This document shows, piece by piece, positions 1 to 7,485 of a stretch of 19,139 nucleotides of DNA. How positions within the stretch are numbered: position 1 is the stretch's first letter; every line of letters starts with the position of its first letter. The translations under genes and the position numbers were made by a program. Below the pieces are notes generated by a model, which did not search any database, was not told where the DNA came from, and worked only from the letters and a program-made list of their open reading frames with translations. This DNA is from CAYGOC01 sp964351495 (lineage in GTDB: Bacteria > Chlamydiota > Chlamydiia > Chlamydiales > SM23-39): assembly GCA_964351495.1 (NCBI GenBank), contig CAYGOC010000017.1, positions 1-19,139 on the forward strand, in the 5' to 3' direction.

Positions 1-16
1 GCTATTTCTTTCCTTG

Positions 17-1003
17 TTAAAAAATCTTGGTTATAGAAAAAAGCCCTGAAAACATGAGGTGCGTTGCTTTATAGCGACTTTTGTAGTTTTGTTCTGTAGG
101 GCCCCCTAAAGGAGTAAAAAATCTGCTTTCTTTTTTTATTCCTACCGGTTGTACATGGGAGGAAAAATAAAATGTTTTCCCCTCTAAAGAAAAATGCCAG
201 CTAGGAGAAAAAAGATACGAAAGGATAACCCCTCCCGAATGGCCATGCCCTCCATTTTTTTTCGTGCTAGAGCGAAGGGTAACCTCTTCAAAGCTAGTAA
301 GAGCACCTCCTGCTGCAAACTGCTTTATGTGCTCTTTTTGAAAAGTAGACTGCTTTAATTGAATAAAGTGAAAGGCATAGTCTACTTTCAAAGAAAAAGG
401 CCCTCCCGGCTCAATCCATATATTTCCCCCTAAAAAAGGGCCCATCCATTTTGTCCATAGATTTTTAGAAGAGGCTGTTAGAGTTCTTGTAAAAGAAGTA
501 TCCCCTAAATCTCCTGCAAAAAGAGAAGGAGATGGATCTTTTCTCTTTAGCTTTTCAAAAAGAGCTTGATATCCCACCAAAGGAGTTAAAACAACTTTAT
601 AATATCTATCCGGTGTTAAGTTGACGCTATAGCCAAAGACTCCTTTCCCCTCATAAGAAATTCCTTCCGTTTTTAAAAGGAAGGGAGTCTTCTCAGAAGT
701 AAAGCTCAAATCTTCAGGATCAAAAAGACCTTTACCCTTGCCTAAAAAAGCACACCCCCCTTCTAAAAGAAGATAGATATCCCTTTGCACCGTTCTTAGG
801 GTAAGATTAGTTTGATAAAAGCGCACCTTTTTGTAGGTCTGCTTTAAGGCATCCTCTCCTACTAAAAGAGCGTTGATTTTAAGATGGTCTTGTCTAAAAC
901 CTTGTTTGAAATCTACAGTAAACGGAAGACAGACCGTAGAAAAAAGAGGAGAAAAAAAAAGTACGAGAGTCCCTATAACAAGGGAGCTTCCCGTTTTCTC
1001 CAG
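17..1003 (-). CDS. Putative outer-membrane beta-barrel protein, chlamydial type, with non-canonical start
   Basis: The first standard start is a GTG at 826 (269 residues). However, the same frame stays open upstream and encodes a signal-peptide-like stretch (Ser-Ser-Leu-Val-Ile-Gly-Thr-Leu-Val, then Leu/Phe-rich) followed by 'FRQDHLKINALL', so the mature protein clearly begins before 826. No ATG, GTG or TTG lies in frame there. The best candidate is a CTG at 1003-1001, 7 nt after GGAG, giving 328 residues and a 31-nt overlap with the SET gene. The body has alternating hydrophobic/polar strands, many Gly and aromatic residues, and ends in Ile-Phe, as barrel proteins recognised by BamA often do. 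The 'FRQD...K' start followed by short strands recalls surface proteins of chlamydia-like bacteria; that resemblance is from memory. Alternatives are a decayed gene or an upstream frameshift. The frame is firm; the start and the barrel call are inferences. Confidence 0.55.
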   Translation of the reverse strand: MEKTGSSLVIGTLVLFFSPLFSTVCLPFTVDFKQGFRQDHLKINALLVGEDALKQTYKKVRFYQTNLTLRTVQRDIYLLLEGGCAFLGKGKGLFDPEDLSFTSEKTPFLLKTEGISYEGKGVFGYSVNLTPDRYYKVVLTPLVGYQALFEKLKRKDPSPSLFAGDLGDTSFTRTLTASSKNLWTKWMGPFLGGNIWIEPGGPFSLKVDYAFHFIQLKQSTFQKEHIKQFAAGGALTSFEEVTLRSSTKKNGGHGHSGGVILSYLFSPSWHFSLEGKTFYFSSHVQPVGIKKESRFFTPLGGPTEQNYKSRYKATHLMFSGLFSITKIF

Positions 1004-1614
1004 TAATCTTCTCCGTAGTCGTAGCAGAGCTCTTCTCCTTCTTTTACATCTTGGTTTGTGTATAAGATTACCTTCATAACCCCTTTATGAAAAACTAAAA
1101 AAGAATCGCAGTTTCCCTTTTGTCTATGGTTCATAAAGCGGGTAAAATTTCCCTGCTTTTTGGCATCTATAGTAAAAGGAGTCTTTTTGTACTCTCCTAT
1201 GATGTATTCAAAGCAGTAGCTGTTTTTTGCATCTTTTCTTTTTCTTCTTTTGCGCAAGAGCCCTGTGTACTCTCCAATAAAGGTCCCTTTTTTTAGGTTT
1301 TTGAGAGTAAATACCCCATAGCCTATTTTGTCATTTACCGGTTTTATCATCACAAAAGGCCTTGTAGGCTCTGTTAGCTCTTTATCATAGTAAAATCCGA
1401 GCCACTTTCTCTCTTTATTTAAAGCCTTTTTCTTTTCTGCTTTTTGGCACAGTTTTGCAATCCGGGTAAAGTACAATGCTTTTTCATACTCCACATGATT
1501 GATGTAGCGTATTTGAAAATAGCCTTCATAATCTTTTATATGGCTACCCTCTTTCGTAAGAATCCAAGGAAGAGTTGTTTTTTCCAAAAAGGCCTCCCGA
1601 TCTTTGCCCATCAT
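973..1614 (-). CDS. SET-domain protein lysine methyltransferase (chlamydial NUE/CT737-like)
   Basis: The 213-residue protein carries the SET signatures: IGYGVF (97-102, SAM-binding GxG), GEYTG (114-118), NFTRFMNH (156-163, the 'RFxNH' pseudoknot strand) and ELCYDYGEDYW (195-205, including the catalytic-type Tyr). No post-SET cysteine cluster is present. The size matches the stand-alone SET proteins of Chlamydiaceae, reported to methylate host histones (NUE) or the bacterial histone Hc1 (cpnSET). Its substrate here is unknown, but a histone-like gene lies in the same window. I chose the ATG at 1614 because AGAGGG lies 9 nt upstream. A longer reading from 1677 adds 21 residues but has no near ribosome site and would run over the promoter of the divergent gene. 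In the usual NHS/NHC motif the third residue is Arg here (NHR). It overlaps the downstream barrel-protein frame, so the two are probably co-transcribed. Confidence 0.85.
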   Translation of the reverse strand: MMGKDREAFLEKTTLPWILTKEGSHIKDYEGYFQIRYINHVEYEKALYFTRIAKLCQKAEKKKALNKERKWLGFYYDKELTEPTRPFVMIKPVNDKIGYGVFTLKNLKKGTFIGEYTGLLRKRRKRKDAKNSYCFEYIIGEYKKTPFTIDAKKQGNFTRFMNHRQKGNCDSFLVFHKGVMKVILYTNQDVKEGEELCYDYGEDYWRKREAPLL

Positions 1615-1662
1615 AGAAATTTTCCCTCTATTTCTCAAGGGGAGAGGTTGGTAAAAAACTTT

Positions 1663-1690
1663 TTTACAAAAAAACATTTTTATTTAAAAT
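1663..1690 (+). promoter_or_regulatory. Predicted sigma70-type promoter for the small membrane protein gene
   Basis: TTTACA (1663-1668) and TAAAAT (1685-1690) are separated by 16 nt, each one mismatch from consensus. The start point would fall near 1697, leaving a leader of about 20 nt with the GGGAGG ribosome site. A short palindrome, CCAAA-A-TTTGG (1698-1708), sits at the expected start point. Confidence 0.45.
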
Positions 1691-1718
1691 CAGCCCACCA
1701 AAATTTGGGAGGAAAAAT

Positions 1719-2273
1719 ATGATATCTTTTTTAAAGGGCCCTGCGCCTTTTTTAAATTCTGTAAAACTTATAAGCGGCATTGGAGAGTCTCTTAATAGAG
1801 CTTCTATTTTTATAGGAGACCATGTCAAACGGGAAGAAACTAAAAAAAAACCAGAAGGAGAAGAGACCTCAAAAACCGTAGAAGGATTACCTCATTTTTC
1901 TTCTTTTGCCCCATACGTAAGAGGGAGCATTTTTTTTATAGTCTCTTCATGCACCCTTCCTGTTTTTGCCAAAATTAGCATGATTTTTCATCTGCTCTAT
2001 TTTGCTAAAGATACCATTTCGCATCTCCTGGAACAAAAACGCTTTCCTCCTATAGATCGGACACTTACCCACGCTTTTCTTTTTTCACTAGATGCTATAG
2101 CTTTCAAATTTAGTAGTGCTATTTCTTTGCTTATGGCTTTTATCAACTTCGAAGTCTTGCCAAGACAAATCTCTAGCGTACAAAAAACAATACAAGCCTA
2201 CGGAGGCTTAGACAAAAAGGATTTTGAGGTACCTGTAGCAGAGCTTCCCCGCCTTTTTTACGAAAGAGTTTAA
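1719..2273 (+). CDS. Hypothetical chlamydial membrane protein
   Basis: This 184-residue protein is of unrecognised family. The first 65 residues are polar with a Lys/Glu-rich patch. Two long hydrophobic stretches follow, at about residues 68-95 (Gly-Ser-Ile-Phe-Phe... to Tyr-Phe-Ala) and 121-145 (Ala-Phe-Leu-Phe-Ser... to Ile-Asn-Phe), each possibly a membrane-spanning hairpin or helix. No signal peptide is evident. Paired hydrophobic stretches are typical of chlamydial inclusion-membrane (Inc) proteins, but the spacing here (about 25 residues between the stretches) does not clearly meet that pattern. The start is firm: GGGAGG lies 6 nt before the ATG. The gene is divergent from the SET gene, with about 100 bp between starts, and its TAA stop lies within the TTAA that also ends adk. 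Confidence 0.7.
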   Translation: MISFLKGPAPFLNSVKLISGIGESLNRASIFIGDHVKREETKKKPEGEETSKTVEGLPHFSSFAPYVRGSIFFIVSSCTLPVFAKISMIFHLLYFAKDTISHLLEQKRFPPIDRTLTHAFLFSLDAIAFKFSSAISLLMAFINFEVLPRQISSVQKTIQAYGGLDKKDFEVPVAELPRLFYERV

Positions 2274-2968
2274 GAAAACAGGAGCGCTTCTTGCTTGGTT
2301 ATAGCTTTTTTAAGAGCCTGAAGGGTCTCCTCAAAGACCTCTTCGGGCTTTTTCGAAGCATCTATTGCGTGAAGAGATCCTTTTTTTTGGTAAAACTCAA
2401 TTACAGGAAAAGACTCTTCTTTGTAGATCTGAAGACGTTTTTTTAGAGTCTCTTCTTTGTCATCTTCTCTTTGCAGTAGATTTGTTTCACAATGATTGCA
2501 GACGCCCTCTTTTAAAGGAGGTACGTACCTTTTATGAAAACAGCTTTTACAAGAAGGGCAGCTTAGCCTTCCTGTAATTCTTTCTACAAGAAGATCAAAA
2601 GAAAGATCTAAATGAAAAACCACTACCTCTTTAGAAGAAAGTCTTTTTTCTAATGCTTCCGCTTGTTTTAGATTTCTGGGAAACCCATCTAAAATAAGCC
2701 CCCCTTCACAATCTTTTTCTTCTATCCTAGAAAACAAAAGATCTAATACAAGCTCATCAGGGACTAATTTTCCTACTCTAATAAATTCCGCCGCTTTCTT
2801 GCCCAGTACCGTTTTTTTTTGTAAGTTCTCTCGAAAAAGGTCTCCCGTAGAAATATGGGGAACTTGGAGCTTTTGACTTAAAGAGGCAGAATGAGTCCCC
2901 TTCCCCGACCCGGGAGCCCCCATAAAAAGAATGATATAATTCTCTATACCTAAAGAAGTTGTATTCAT
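2270..2968 (-). CDS. adk: Adenylate kinase, zinc-type LID
   Basis: Catalyses ATP + AMP to 2 ADP in the cytoplasm. The 232 residues show the P-loop GAPGSGKGT (17-25), the AMP-site segment STGDLFREN (40-48), LDGFPRN (93-99) and the late REDD (167-170) plus KRLQIY arginine region. The LID domain keeps four cysteines in two C-x2-C pairs (137/140 and 157/160), the structural zinc site of Gram-positive-like and chlamydial adenylate kinases. Length is near the family norm, with a slightly extended C-terminal tail. The ATG at 2968 is preceded by AGGACC, and an extended -10 promoter lies just upstream. The gene converges on the small membrane protein gene, the two stops sharing the bases TTAA at 2270-2273. 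Confidence 0.96.
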   Translation of the reverse strand: MNTTSLGIENYIILFMGAPGSGKGTHSASLSQKLQVPHISTGDLFRENLQKKTVLGKKAAEFIRVGKLVPDELVLDLLFSRIEEKDCEGGLILDGFPRNLKQAEALEKRLSSKEVVVFHLDLSFDLLVERITGRLSCPSCKSCFHKRYVPPLKEGVCNHCETNLLQREDDKEETLKKRLQIYKEESFPVIEFYQKKGSLHAIDASKKPEEVFEETLQALKKAITKQEALLFS

Positions 2969-2997
2969 GCGGTCCTAATCCCTGATTGAAAAAAGCC

Positions 2998-3006
2998 ATT
3001 ATAACA
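2998..3006 (-). promoter_or_regulatory. Extended -10 promoter of adk
   Basis: On the minus strand this reads TGTTATAAT, a perfect TATAAT with the TGn extension. The -35 position (TTTTCT, 17 nt further upstream) is poor, as is common with extended -10 promoters. The start point would be near 2991, giving a leader of about 22 nt. It separates adk from the toxin-like pair upstream. Confidence 0.6.
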
Positions 3007-3059
3007 GAAATTTCCTGCAGAGAAAAGGGGGAAAAAAATTTTATGATATTAGGAAATTA

Positions 3060-3299
3060 TTACACCAAATCGCGGTCCGGTTCTATATCGGAAAGACTAA
3101 TATCTTCTTGCTCTAAATCAAATATAGCGGCTTGGTTTTTCATCGTAGAAATGACCTCGTAATAAGCCATAAGATATCCTGTATTGTAGTCAAAATCCCC
3201 TTCTTTTGGATTATCAGCTTCCAACTTTGCTTTTCTTGCATTATCTTTAAGAAGATCACTTATATACTTTATATACGTCTCAAAATTTTTGTTTTTCAT
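3060..3299 (-). CDS. Small acidic protein, putative immunity partner of the upstream toxin-like protein
   Basis: This 79-residue protein starts at ATG 3299, 4 nt after the stop of the 690-residue protein. A TTG at 3314 would overlap that gene and is less likely. The central part reads YNTGYLMAYYEVISTM, and the C-terminal third is strongly acidic (Glu-Gln-Glu-Asp, Asp-Ile-Glu-Pro-Asp-Arg-Asp). There is no signal peptide or membrane segment, so it should be cytoplasmic. Placement directly after a secreted protein with a variable-type basic C-terminus is the classic immunity-gene position. The 'GxLMAYYEVIS' core is familiar to me from small genes found after such C-termini, but I could not run a search. 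No strong ribosome site precedes the ATG, so translation is probably coupled to the upstream gene. An unrelated small regulator remains possible. Confidence 0.6.
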   Translation of the reverse strand: MKNKNFETYIKYISDLLKDNARKAKLEADNPKEGDFDYNTGYLMAYYEVISTMKNQAAIFDLEQEDISLSDIEPDRDLV

Positions 3300-3303
3300 A
3301 ATT

Positions 3304-5376
3304 TTAATTTTCAATCATCTGCTCCAAAACAGTTTGAAGAATGCCTTTTTCTTCTGCAAAACACTGAATTTCAGATGGCCATTTTTTGTTTATTAAAGCA
3401 TTTTTCCTTCGTGAGTCCATTTTATCCCATCCTGGACAATATTTTGAAGGATTAGCAATTTTATCTTGATGCTTAGCAATCTGTTTTTCCAAACTTTTAA
3501 TGCTTTTTTGAACCTCTTTAACGGATCTTTGTTCAAATTCAATTAATCTGGCATGTTTTCCTCCATTTTTCGCAGATATATACGCTTCACTTGGGGATTT
3601 TGCAAGCAAGCTTTCACAAGCACCGTCAATAGCACCTTCTAACTTCCCGGCTTGCTTTAGGTGTCCTATTTCTCTGGAGGTAAAACCTAGCTCTTCTCCA
3701 ATAAATCTATTTGCTTTACCAAGATTTATAACCTCTCCTACCTTAGTACTACCCATTTCCACGGCAGTCTCTAATAGGAGCATCTCTTCTGCTTTCTTGA
3801 TGTTTTTACAAACAGTGCTAAGTTGTTTGGCTTTTTTAACGCTTTTACTAGCTACCTTAGCAAGGGTCCCGGGTATCAAAATATCGGCTCCATGCTTTCC
3901 TATTGCATAACCTGCTAGTTCTCCTCTTTTATCTGAAGGGAGTATATCCCACTCTTTTATGAGCTGACTAACCTCAGGAGAAAGAGACTCTCCTATCAAT
4001 CCCCACTCATCATTTTTTACAAGATCTACAAGAGCTGAAAATGACTCTATTACCTGCTTAGAGGTATGAACAGGATGCACCACAAAATCAGTAAGGAACA
4101 GTAAAATACCCTCGCCTGATTCATATACCCCTTTAGGAAGCCCTTTTGCAAACCCCACCGTAAATTGAGAAAGAGATAAGGGAATCTTTCTAGAAAGATC
4201 CCGGTTTATATCGGTAAACCTTTTAAAGTCCTCAAGAGAGTGATCATAATGCCCCATATCAAAATAGGTATTACCTCTTCGAAGATACAGTTCTGGGTTT
4301 TCCGGATTTATCTCGATCGCTTCACTAAAGTCATGTATAGCTTGGAAGTAATATCCTTTTGAACGAGCTAAATCCCCTCTTTTTTCTAAGACGGAATAGT
4401 TAAAACCCTGATTTGTTTCAGAAAAGGTTTTTCCATACTCAGTAGAAAACCTTCTATCTACTTCTAGGTGGGCTAAGTCTTTTGCAGTCTCTTTTTCCTC
4501 AAAAGAGTCCTCCATAGATGTTTTTCTGTTTTCGTAGAAAAATTCAGGGTTTTTGTTGTGTTCCTGAAAAAGCTCTAAAATCTCATGAGCAAAAACAGCT
4601 CCCATAATTCTAGCTGTTTCTTCTGGTGGAAGTTCTGATCCCTCTTGATTTGAGGAAAAAGTTTTTGCAGAGACAAGCTGCTCTTTAAAAGAGTAGGCTG
4701 TTTCCTCCATCTCCTCTCTAGCAGTACAAATATCTTTTAAGGGGGGCTCTGAGCTATTTGAAGAAGGGTTGGATACAACTGGCTTAGAAGTTTCAGAATC
4801 TACAATAGCTGCAGCAGCTGCTGCTGAAGAAGAGGCTACTGCCACCCCTACTCCGATAGATACTACGACAACAATCACAACGATTCCAATGATAACGGCT
4901 TTTTTATGCTTTTTTACAAACTTTTTTGTGCTTTTCCAGGATTTACTTATTTTCCCAACAAGCTCGATAGAAGGACGAGCTTCAGGATATAAAATAGCAG
5001 GTTCGATACAGAGTTTATGTGAACCTTCAGAAAAATAAGCGGGCTGATATTCTTTTTCTAGAAAAAGCTCTTCAATATCTCCCTCTAGCTCAGCTGCTTT
5101 TTCTTCTTCTCCGGGAAGAATACCTTGCCTAGCTAAGAAAATAAGGAAGTCTGTGATCTTTTGTAAATCTTTTTCAGAATATCTTTTTTCAAAGTCATCT
5201 AGCTCTATTTCTTTTATTAGCTCTAGGATTTCATCATAGGTTTCTGGAGGCTCCCAGCTAACCACCTTGGATACAAACTGATTGGATAAGGGAAGAAAAA
5301 TCTCTTCTGGGTGAACTAAAGAAAAAGGAGTGATCAGTAACAGGAGAAGATGGATACAAGTTTGGTATTTCTTCAT
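3304..5376 (-). CDS. Secreted TPR protein with polymorphic-toxin-like C-terminus
   Basis: This 690-residue protein starts at ATG 5376; a GTG at 5418 would prefix a 14-residue tail to an obvious signal peptide (MKKYQTCIHLLLLLITPFSL). In order: signal peptide (1-22); acidic helical region (about 25-150); a very hydrophobic Ile/Val segment followed by an alanine run (about 160-190), likely a membrane anchor; a Ser/Pro linker; a helical region; two TPR repeats (about 329-396, e.g. AIEINPENPELYLRRGN); a hydrophobic helical 'pre-toxin' region with GELAGYAIGKHGADILIPG (about 485-504); and a basic C-terminal module of about 90 residues (600-690) with GGKHARLIEFEQRS and W-x2-EI near the end. The layout matches polymorphic toxins: constant secretion and anchoring modules, then a replaceable C-terminal effector. 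The toxic activity is not identifiable from motifs. A small acidic ORF follows after 4 nt. Confidence 0.65.
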   Translation of the reverse strand: MKKYQTCIHLLLLLITPFSLVHPEEIFLPLSNQFVSKVVSWEPPETYDEILELIKEIELDDFEKRYSEKDLQKITDFLIFLARQGILPGEEEKAAELEGDIEELFLEKEYQPAYFSEGSHKLCIEPAILYPEARPSIELVGKISKSWKSTKKFVKKHKKAVIIGIVVIVVVVSIGVGVAVASSSAAAAAAIVDSETSKPVVSNPSSNSSEPPLKDICTAREEMEETAYSFKEQLVSAKTFSSNQEGSELPPEETARIMGAVFAHEILELFQEHNKNPEFFYENRKTSMEDSFEEKETAKDLAHLEVDRRFSTEYGKTFSETNQGFNYSVLEKRGDLARSKGYYFQAIHDFSEAIEINPENPELYLRRGNTYFDMGHYDHSLEDFKRFTDINRDLSRKIPLSLSQFTVGFAKGLPKGVYESGEGILLFLTDFVVHPVHTSKQVIESFSALVDLVKNDEWGLIGESLSPEVSQLIKEWDILPSDKRGELAGYAIGKHGADILIPGTLAKVASKSVKKAKQLSTVCKNIKKAEEMLLLETAVEMGSTKVGEVINLGKANRFIGEELGFTSREIGHLKQAGKLEGAIDGACESLLAKSPSEAYISAKNGGKHARLIEFEQRSVKEVQKSIKSLEKQIAKHQDKIANPSKYCPGWDKMDSRRKNALINKKWPSEIQCFAEEKGILQTVLEQMIEN

Positions 5377-5466
5377 ACCCAGCCTTTTATTTTTTATTTG
5401 GGGCCGGAATTGAATCACATAAAAGAATTTAGAGTCAAAATAAAGTTATGGAATAACCAACGGAAA

Positions 5467-5901
5467 TTAAAATACTTCTAAGTGAAAGGTTTTTCCTGAT
5501 TTTACGCTGTTGCTAACAGCACACTCCTTTACAGCTCGATCGAGAGTCTCTTTTACCTTAACCTGATCAGAAGCTCCTTCCACTTTGATAGAAACATTTA
5601 TGTGAGATACCCAAAGATGGTTTTCTTGTGGATGTCTATCCATCTTAATTTCTGTCTTTCCGGAAAGCTTTTGAAAAGAAAGGTTTAATTTTTCTGTATA
5701 CACTTTAAAAGTTGCTACAACACAGTTCAAAACAGATAAAGCAAAAAAATCTTCTGGAGAATACCCCTTTCCAGGTCCCCCAAACTCAGGAGGAATAGCA
5801 GAGTCTATCGGTGTTAAATCATCTGCTTTTGACTTCCAAAGGTTAGCAATACCGGAAGACGCTTCACAAAAAACCACAAAACTAACAGGAAGCTTTATCA
5901 T
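5467..5901 (-). CDS. OsmC/Ohr-family peroxiredoxin
   Basis: The family reduces organic hydroperoxides with two cysteines. This 144-residue protein has the typical PPEFGGPGKGYSPEDFFALSVLNC segment (the first Cys at 60, Glu50 upstream) and the second Cys at 127 in CAVSNSVKSG, so both catalytic cysteines are present at the usual spacing. Length is normal. AGAGGT lies 5 nt before the ATG. It lies between the DASS carrier (64 nt upstream) and the toxin-like gene (90 nt downstream), with its own promoter-like sequence. It is probably a stand-alone stress gene. Whether it belongs to the OsmC, Ohr or YhfA-like branch cannot be settled by eye. Confidence 0.9.
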   Translation of the reverse strand: MIKLPVSFVVFCEASSGIANLWKSKADDLTPIDSAIPPEFGGPGKGYSPEDFFALSVLNCVVATFKVYTEKLNLSFQKLSGKTEIKMDRHPQENHLWVSHINVSIKVEGASDQVKVKETLDRAVKECAVSNSVKSGKTFHLEVF

Positions 5902-5930
5902 AAAATACCTCTATCTAATTCTCATATACC

Positions 5931-5960
5931 TAGATAGACTCTTTTTCCTTTTTTTGTAAA
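5931..5960 (-). promoter_or_regulatory. Possible promoter for the OsmC gene
   Basis: Read on the minus strand, TTTACA (5960-5955) and TATCTA (5936-5931) are separated by 18 nt. The -35 is close to consensus and the -10 is weak. The position, about 30 nt before the start codon, is suitable. Confidence 0.35.
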
Positions 5961-5965
5961 GTTTC

Positions 5966-7387
5966 TTACCAAATACCTAACACCTTCCACCATAGTCCCC
6001 CTACAGAAAACCAGATAAAAATGTTTATCACACTCACAATTCCCCCTATCTTCCACCATTTGGTAATAGGTACAAATCCAGCTCCATATAAAATAGGAGC
6101 AGGACCCGATCCATAGTGAGTAAGCCCTCCAAATAAACTACTAAAAAAAGCAAGTAGAAGAGCCGCCAAATAAGGGGGGGTCCCCAAAGCTATAGCTACA
6201 ATTAAAAAAGGAGCATACATAGCCCCAATATGGGCTAAGTTACTGGCAAAAAAGTAATGAGAATAAAAATAAAGAAGGGCCAAAACTGTAAACCCGGCGA
6301 ACATGCTAAGACCTTGAACTCCATTTACCACAAACTCCCCAAACCAGGTAGTAAGACCCAGCTTATTTAAGTAGGTTGCCATAGTGATTAAAACGGCAAA
6401 CCAGAAAAGGGTGTCCCAGGCTCCTTTCTCTTCCAAAATATCATTCCAGCTAAGCACTTTTGTTATCAGCAAAAAAGAAAGTCCTACTAAAGCTGCAACG
6501 CTTGCCTTAATGTGAAACATACCCCCAAAGATCCAGAGAGTAATCAAAATAGCAAAAGCAAAAAGCATGCAGTATTCTTGGCTTTTCATCTTTCCCATCT
6601 CTTCCCGTTTTTTCTGAGCAAATTCTTTTGCATGAGGAGTTTTTTTCACCTGAGGAGGATAGAGCTTATAAACCACAAAAGGAATGCAAATTAAACTTAC
6701 TAGCCCGGGAACAAGTCCTGCTAAAGCCCACAAACCCCAGCTAAGAGTAACACCCGATTGACTTGCCAGTTCCGCTACTAAAGGATTGCCTGCCATAGAA
6801 GTTAAAAACATAGCGCTAGTTATAGTAGAGCCTTGAAAAGCCGTCTTAATTAGAAAAGCTCCCATCTTTTCTGAAGAAGAATCTGCCGGATCACTATGAA
6901 AAGCCCTAGAAACGGAACGAAGAATTGGGTATATAACACCTCCCACTCTAGCCGTAACACTGGGAATAGTAGGCGCTAAAAGCAAGTCTGTTGCCAAAAT
7001 GCCGTAGCTTAACCCCAAAGTACTCTGTCCAAAAAGCTCCATAAAAAAATAAGCAACTCTACTGCCCAGTCCCGTAATAATAAATCCCCTTGCTATGAAA
7101 AAAGCCATTACAATGAGCCACACTACATCATTAGAAAAACCGGAAAAGGCCTCTGCAAATGTTAAGGTATTTGTTAAAACGGTAATAGAAAGAGAAAAAA
7201 CCGCAATAGCCCCCATAGGAAAGGGCTTTAGGATAATTCCTAAAATAGTGGCAAAGAAAATGGCAAAAAGCTGCCAAGCTTTTTCAGAAACCCCTGAAGG
7301 AGCTCCCAAGCTCCAAATCCCTAAGCCCACTAAAAGGGGAAGCAGAGAAAAAACCAACTTTGTATTTTTTTGAAAAAAAGAGACCAT
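5966..7387 (-). CDS. DASS-family 2-oxoglutarate/malate (dicarboxylate) translocator
   Basis: This integral inner-membrane carrier has 473 residues and roughly 12-14 hydrophobic segments. It belongs to the divalent anion:sodium symporter family close to plastid 2-oxoglutarate/malate translocators, a group also present in Chlamydiaceae. Diagnostic stretches are FLTSMAGNPL in the first half and, near the C-terminus, FASNLAHIGAM and GGLTHYGSGPAPILYGAGF, the latter being characteristic of the plastid/chlamydial branch. Its job is probably uptake or exchange of host TCA-cycle dicarboxylates. The ATG at 7387 gives the usual length and has GAGG upstream. An ATG at 7432 with AAGGA at 6 nt is a real alternative, adding 15 residues. 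The longest frame (to 7516) would run into the upstream aldo/keto reductase gene. Confidence 0.92.
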   Translation of the reverse strand: MVSFFQKNTKLVFSLLPLLVGLGIWSLGAPSGVSEKAWQLFAIFFATILGIILKPFPMGAIAVFSLSITVLTNTLTFAEAFSGFSNDVVWLIVMAFFIARGFIITGLGSRVAYFFMELFGQSTLGLSYGILATDLLLAPTIPSVTARVGGVIYPILRSVSRAFHSDPADSSSEKMGAFLIKTAFQGSTITSAMFLTSMAGNPLVAELASQSGVTLSWGLWALAGLVPGLVSLICIPFVVYKLYPPQVKKTPHAKEFAQKKREEMGKMKSQEYCMLFAFAILITLWIFGGMFHIKASVAALVGLSFLLITKVLSWNDILEEKGAWDTLFWFAVLITMATYLNKLGLTTWFGEFVVNGVQGLSMFAGFTVLALLYFYSHYFFASNLAHIGAMYAPFLIVAIALGTPPYLAALLLAFFSSLFGGLTHYGSGPAPILYGAGFVPITKWWKIGGIVSVINIFIWFSVGGLWWKVLGIW

Positions 7388-7485
7388 ACTCCAACCTCGA
7401 TACCTGGTAAATATTTGGATTCGAAAAGACATAAGACATCCTTGAAATACACCAAAAAGGTGTGAGTATATAGTTTTTTTTCTTC

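Noticed and set aside
951..960. T9 homopolymer (minus strand) as a phase-variation switch for the barrel protein
   Set aside because: Neither other frame upstream of the run offers a start codon, so slippage would not turn a different open frame on; kept only as a possible error site.
1615..1677. 21-residue N-terminal extension of the SET protein
   Set aside because: No ribosome site at 1677, while AGAGGG lies ahead of the ATG at 1614; the extension also overlaps the divergent promoter.
2778..2999. 73-codon minus-strand frame overlapping the start of adk
   Set aside because: Shadow of adk in another frame, starting inside the adk promoter.
4769..5038. Plus-strand frame of 89 codons with Thr/Ala runs
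   Set aside because: It is the complement of the hydrophobic Val/Ile/Ala segment of the toxin-like protein; no ribosome site or independent support.
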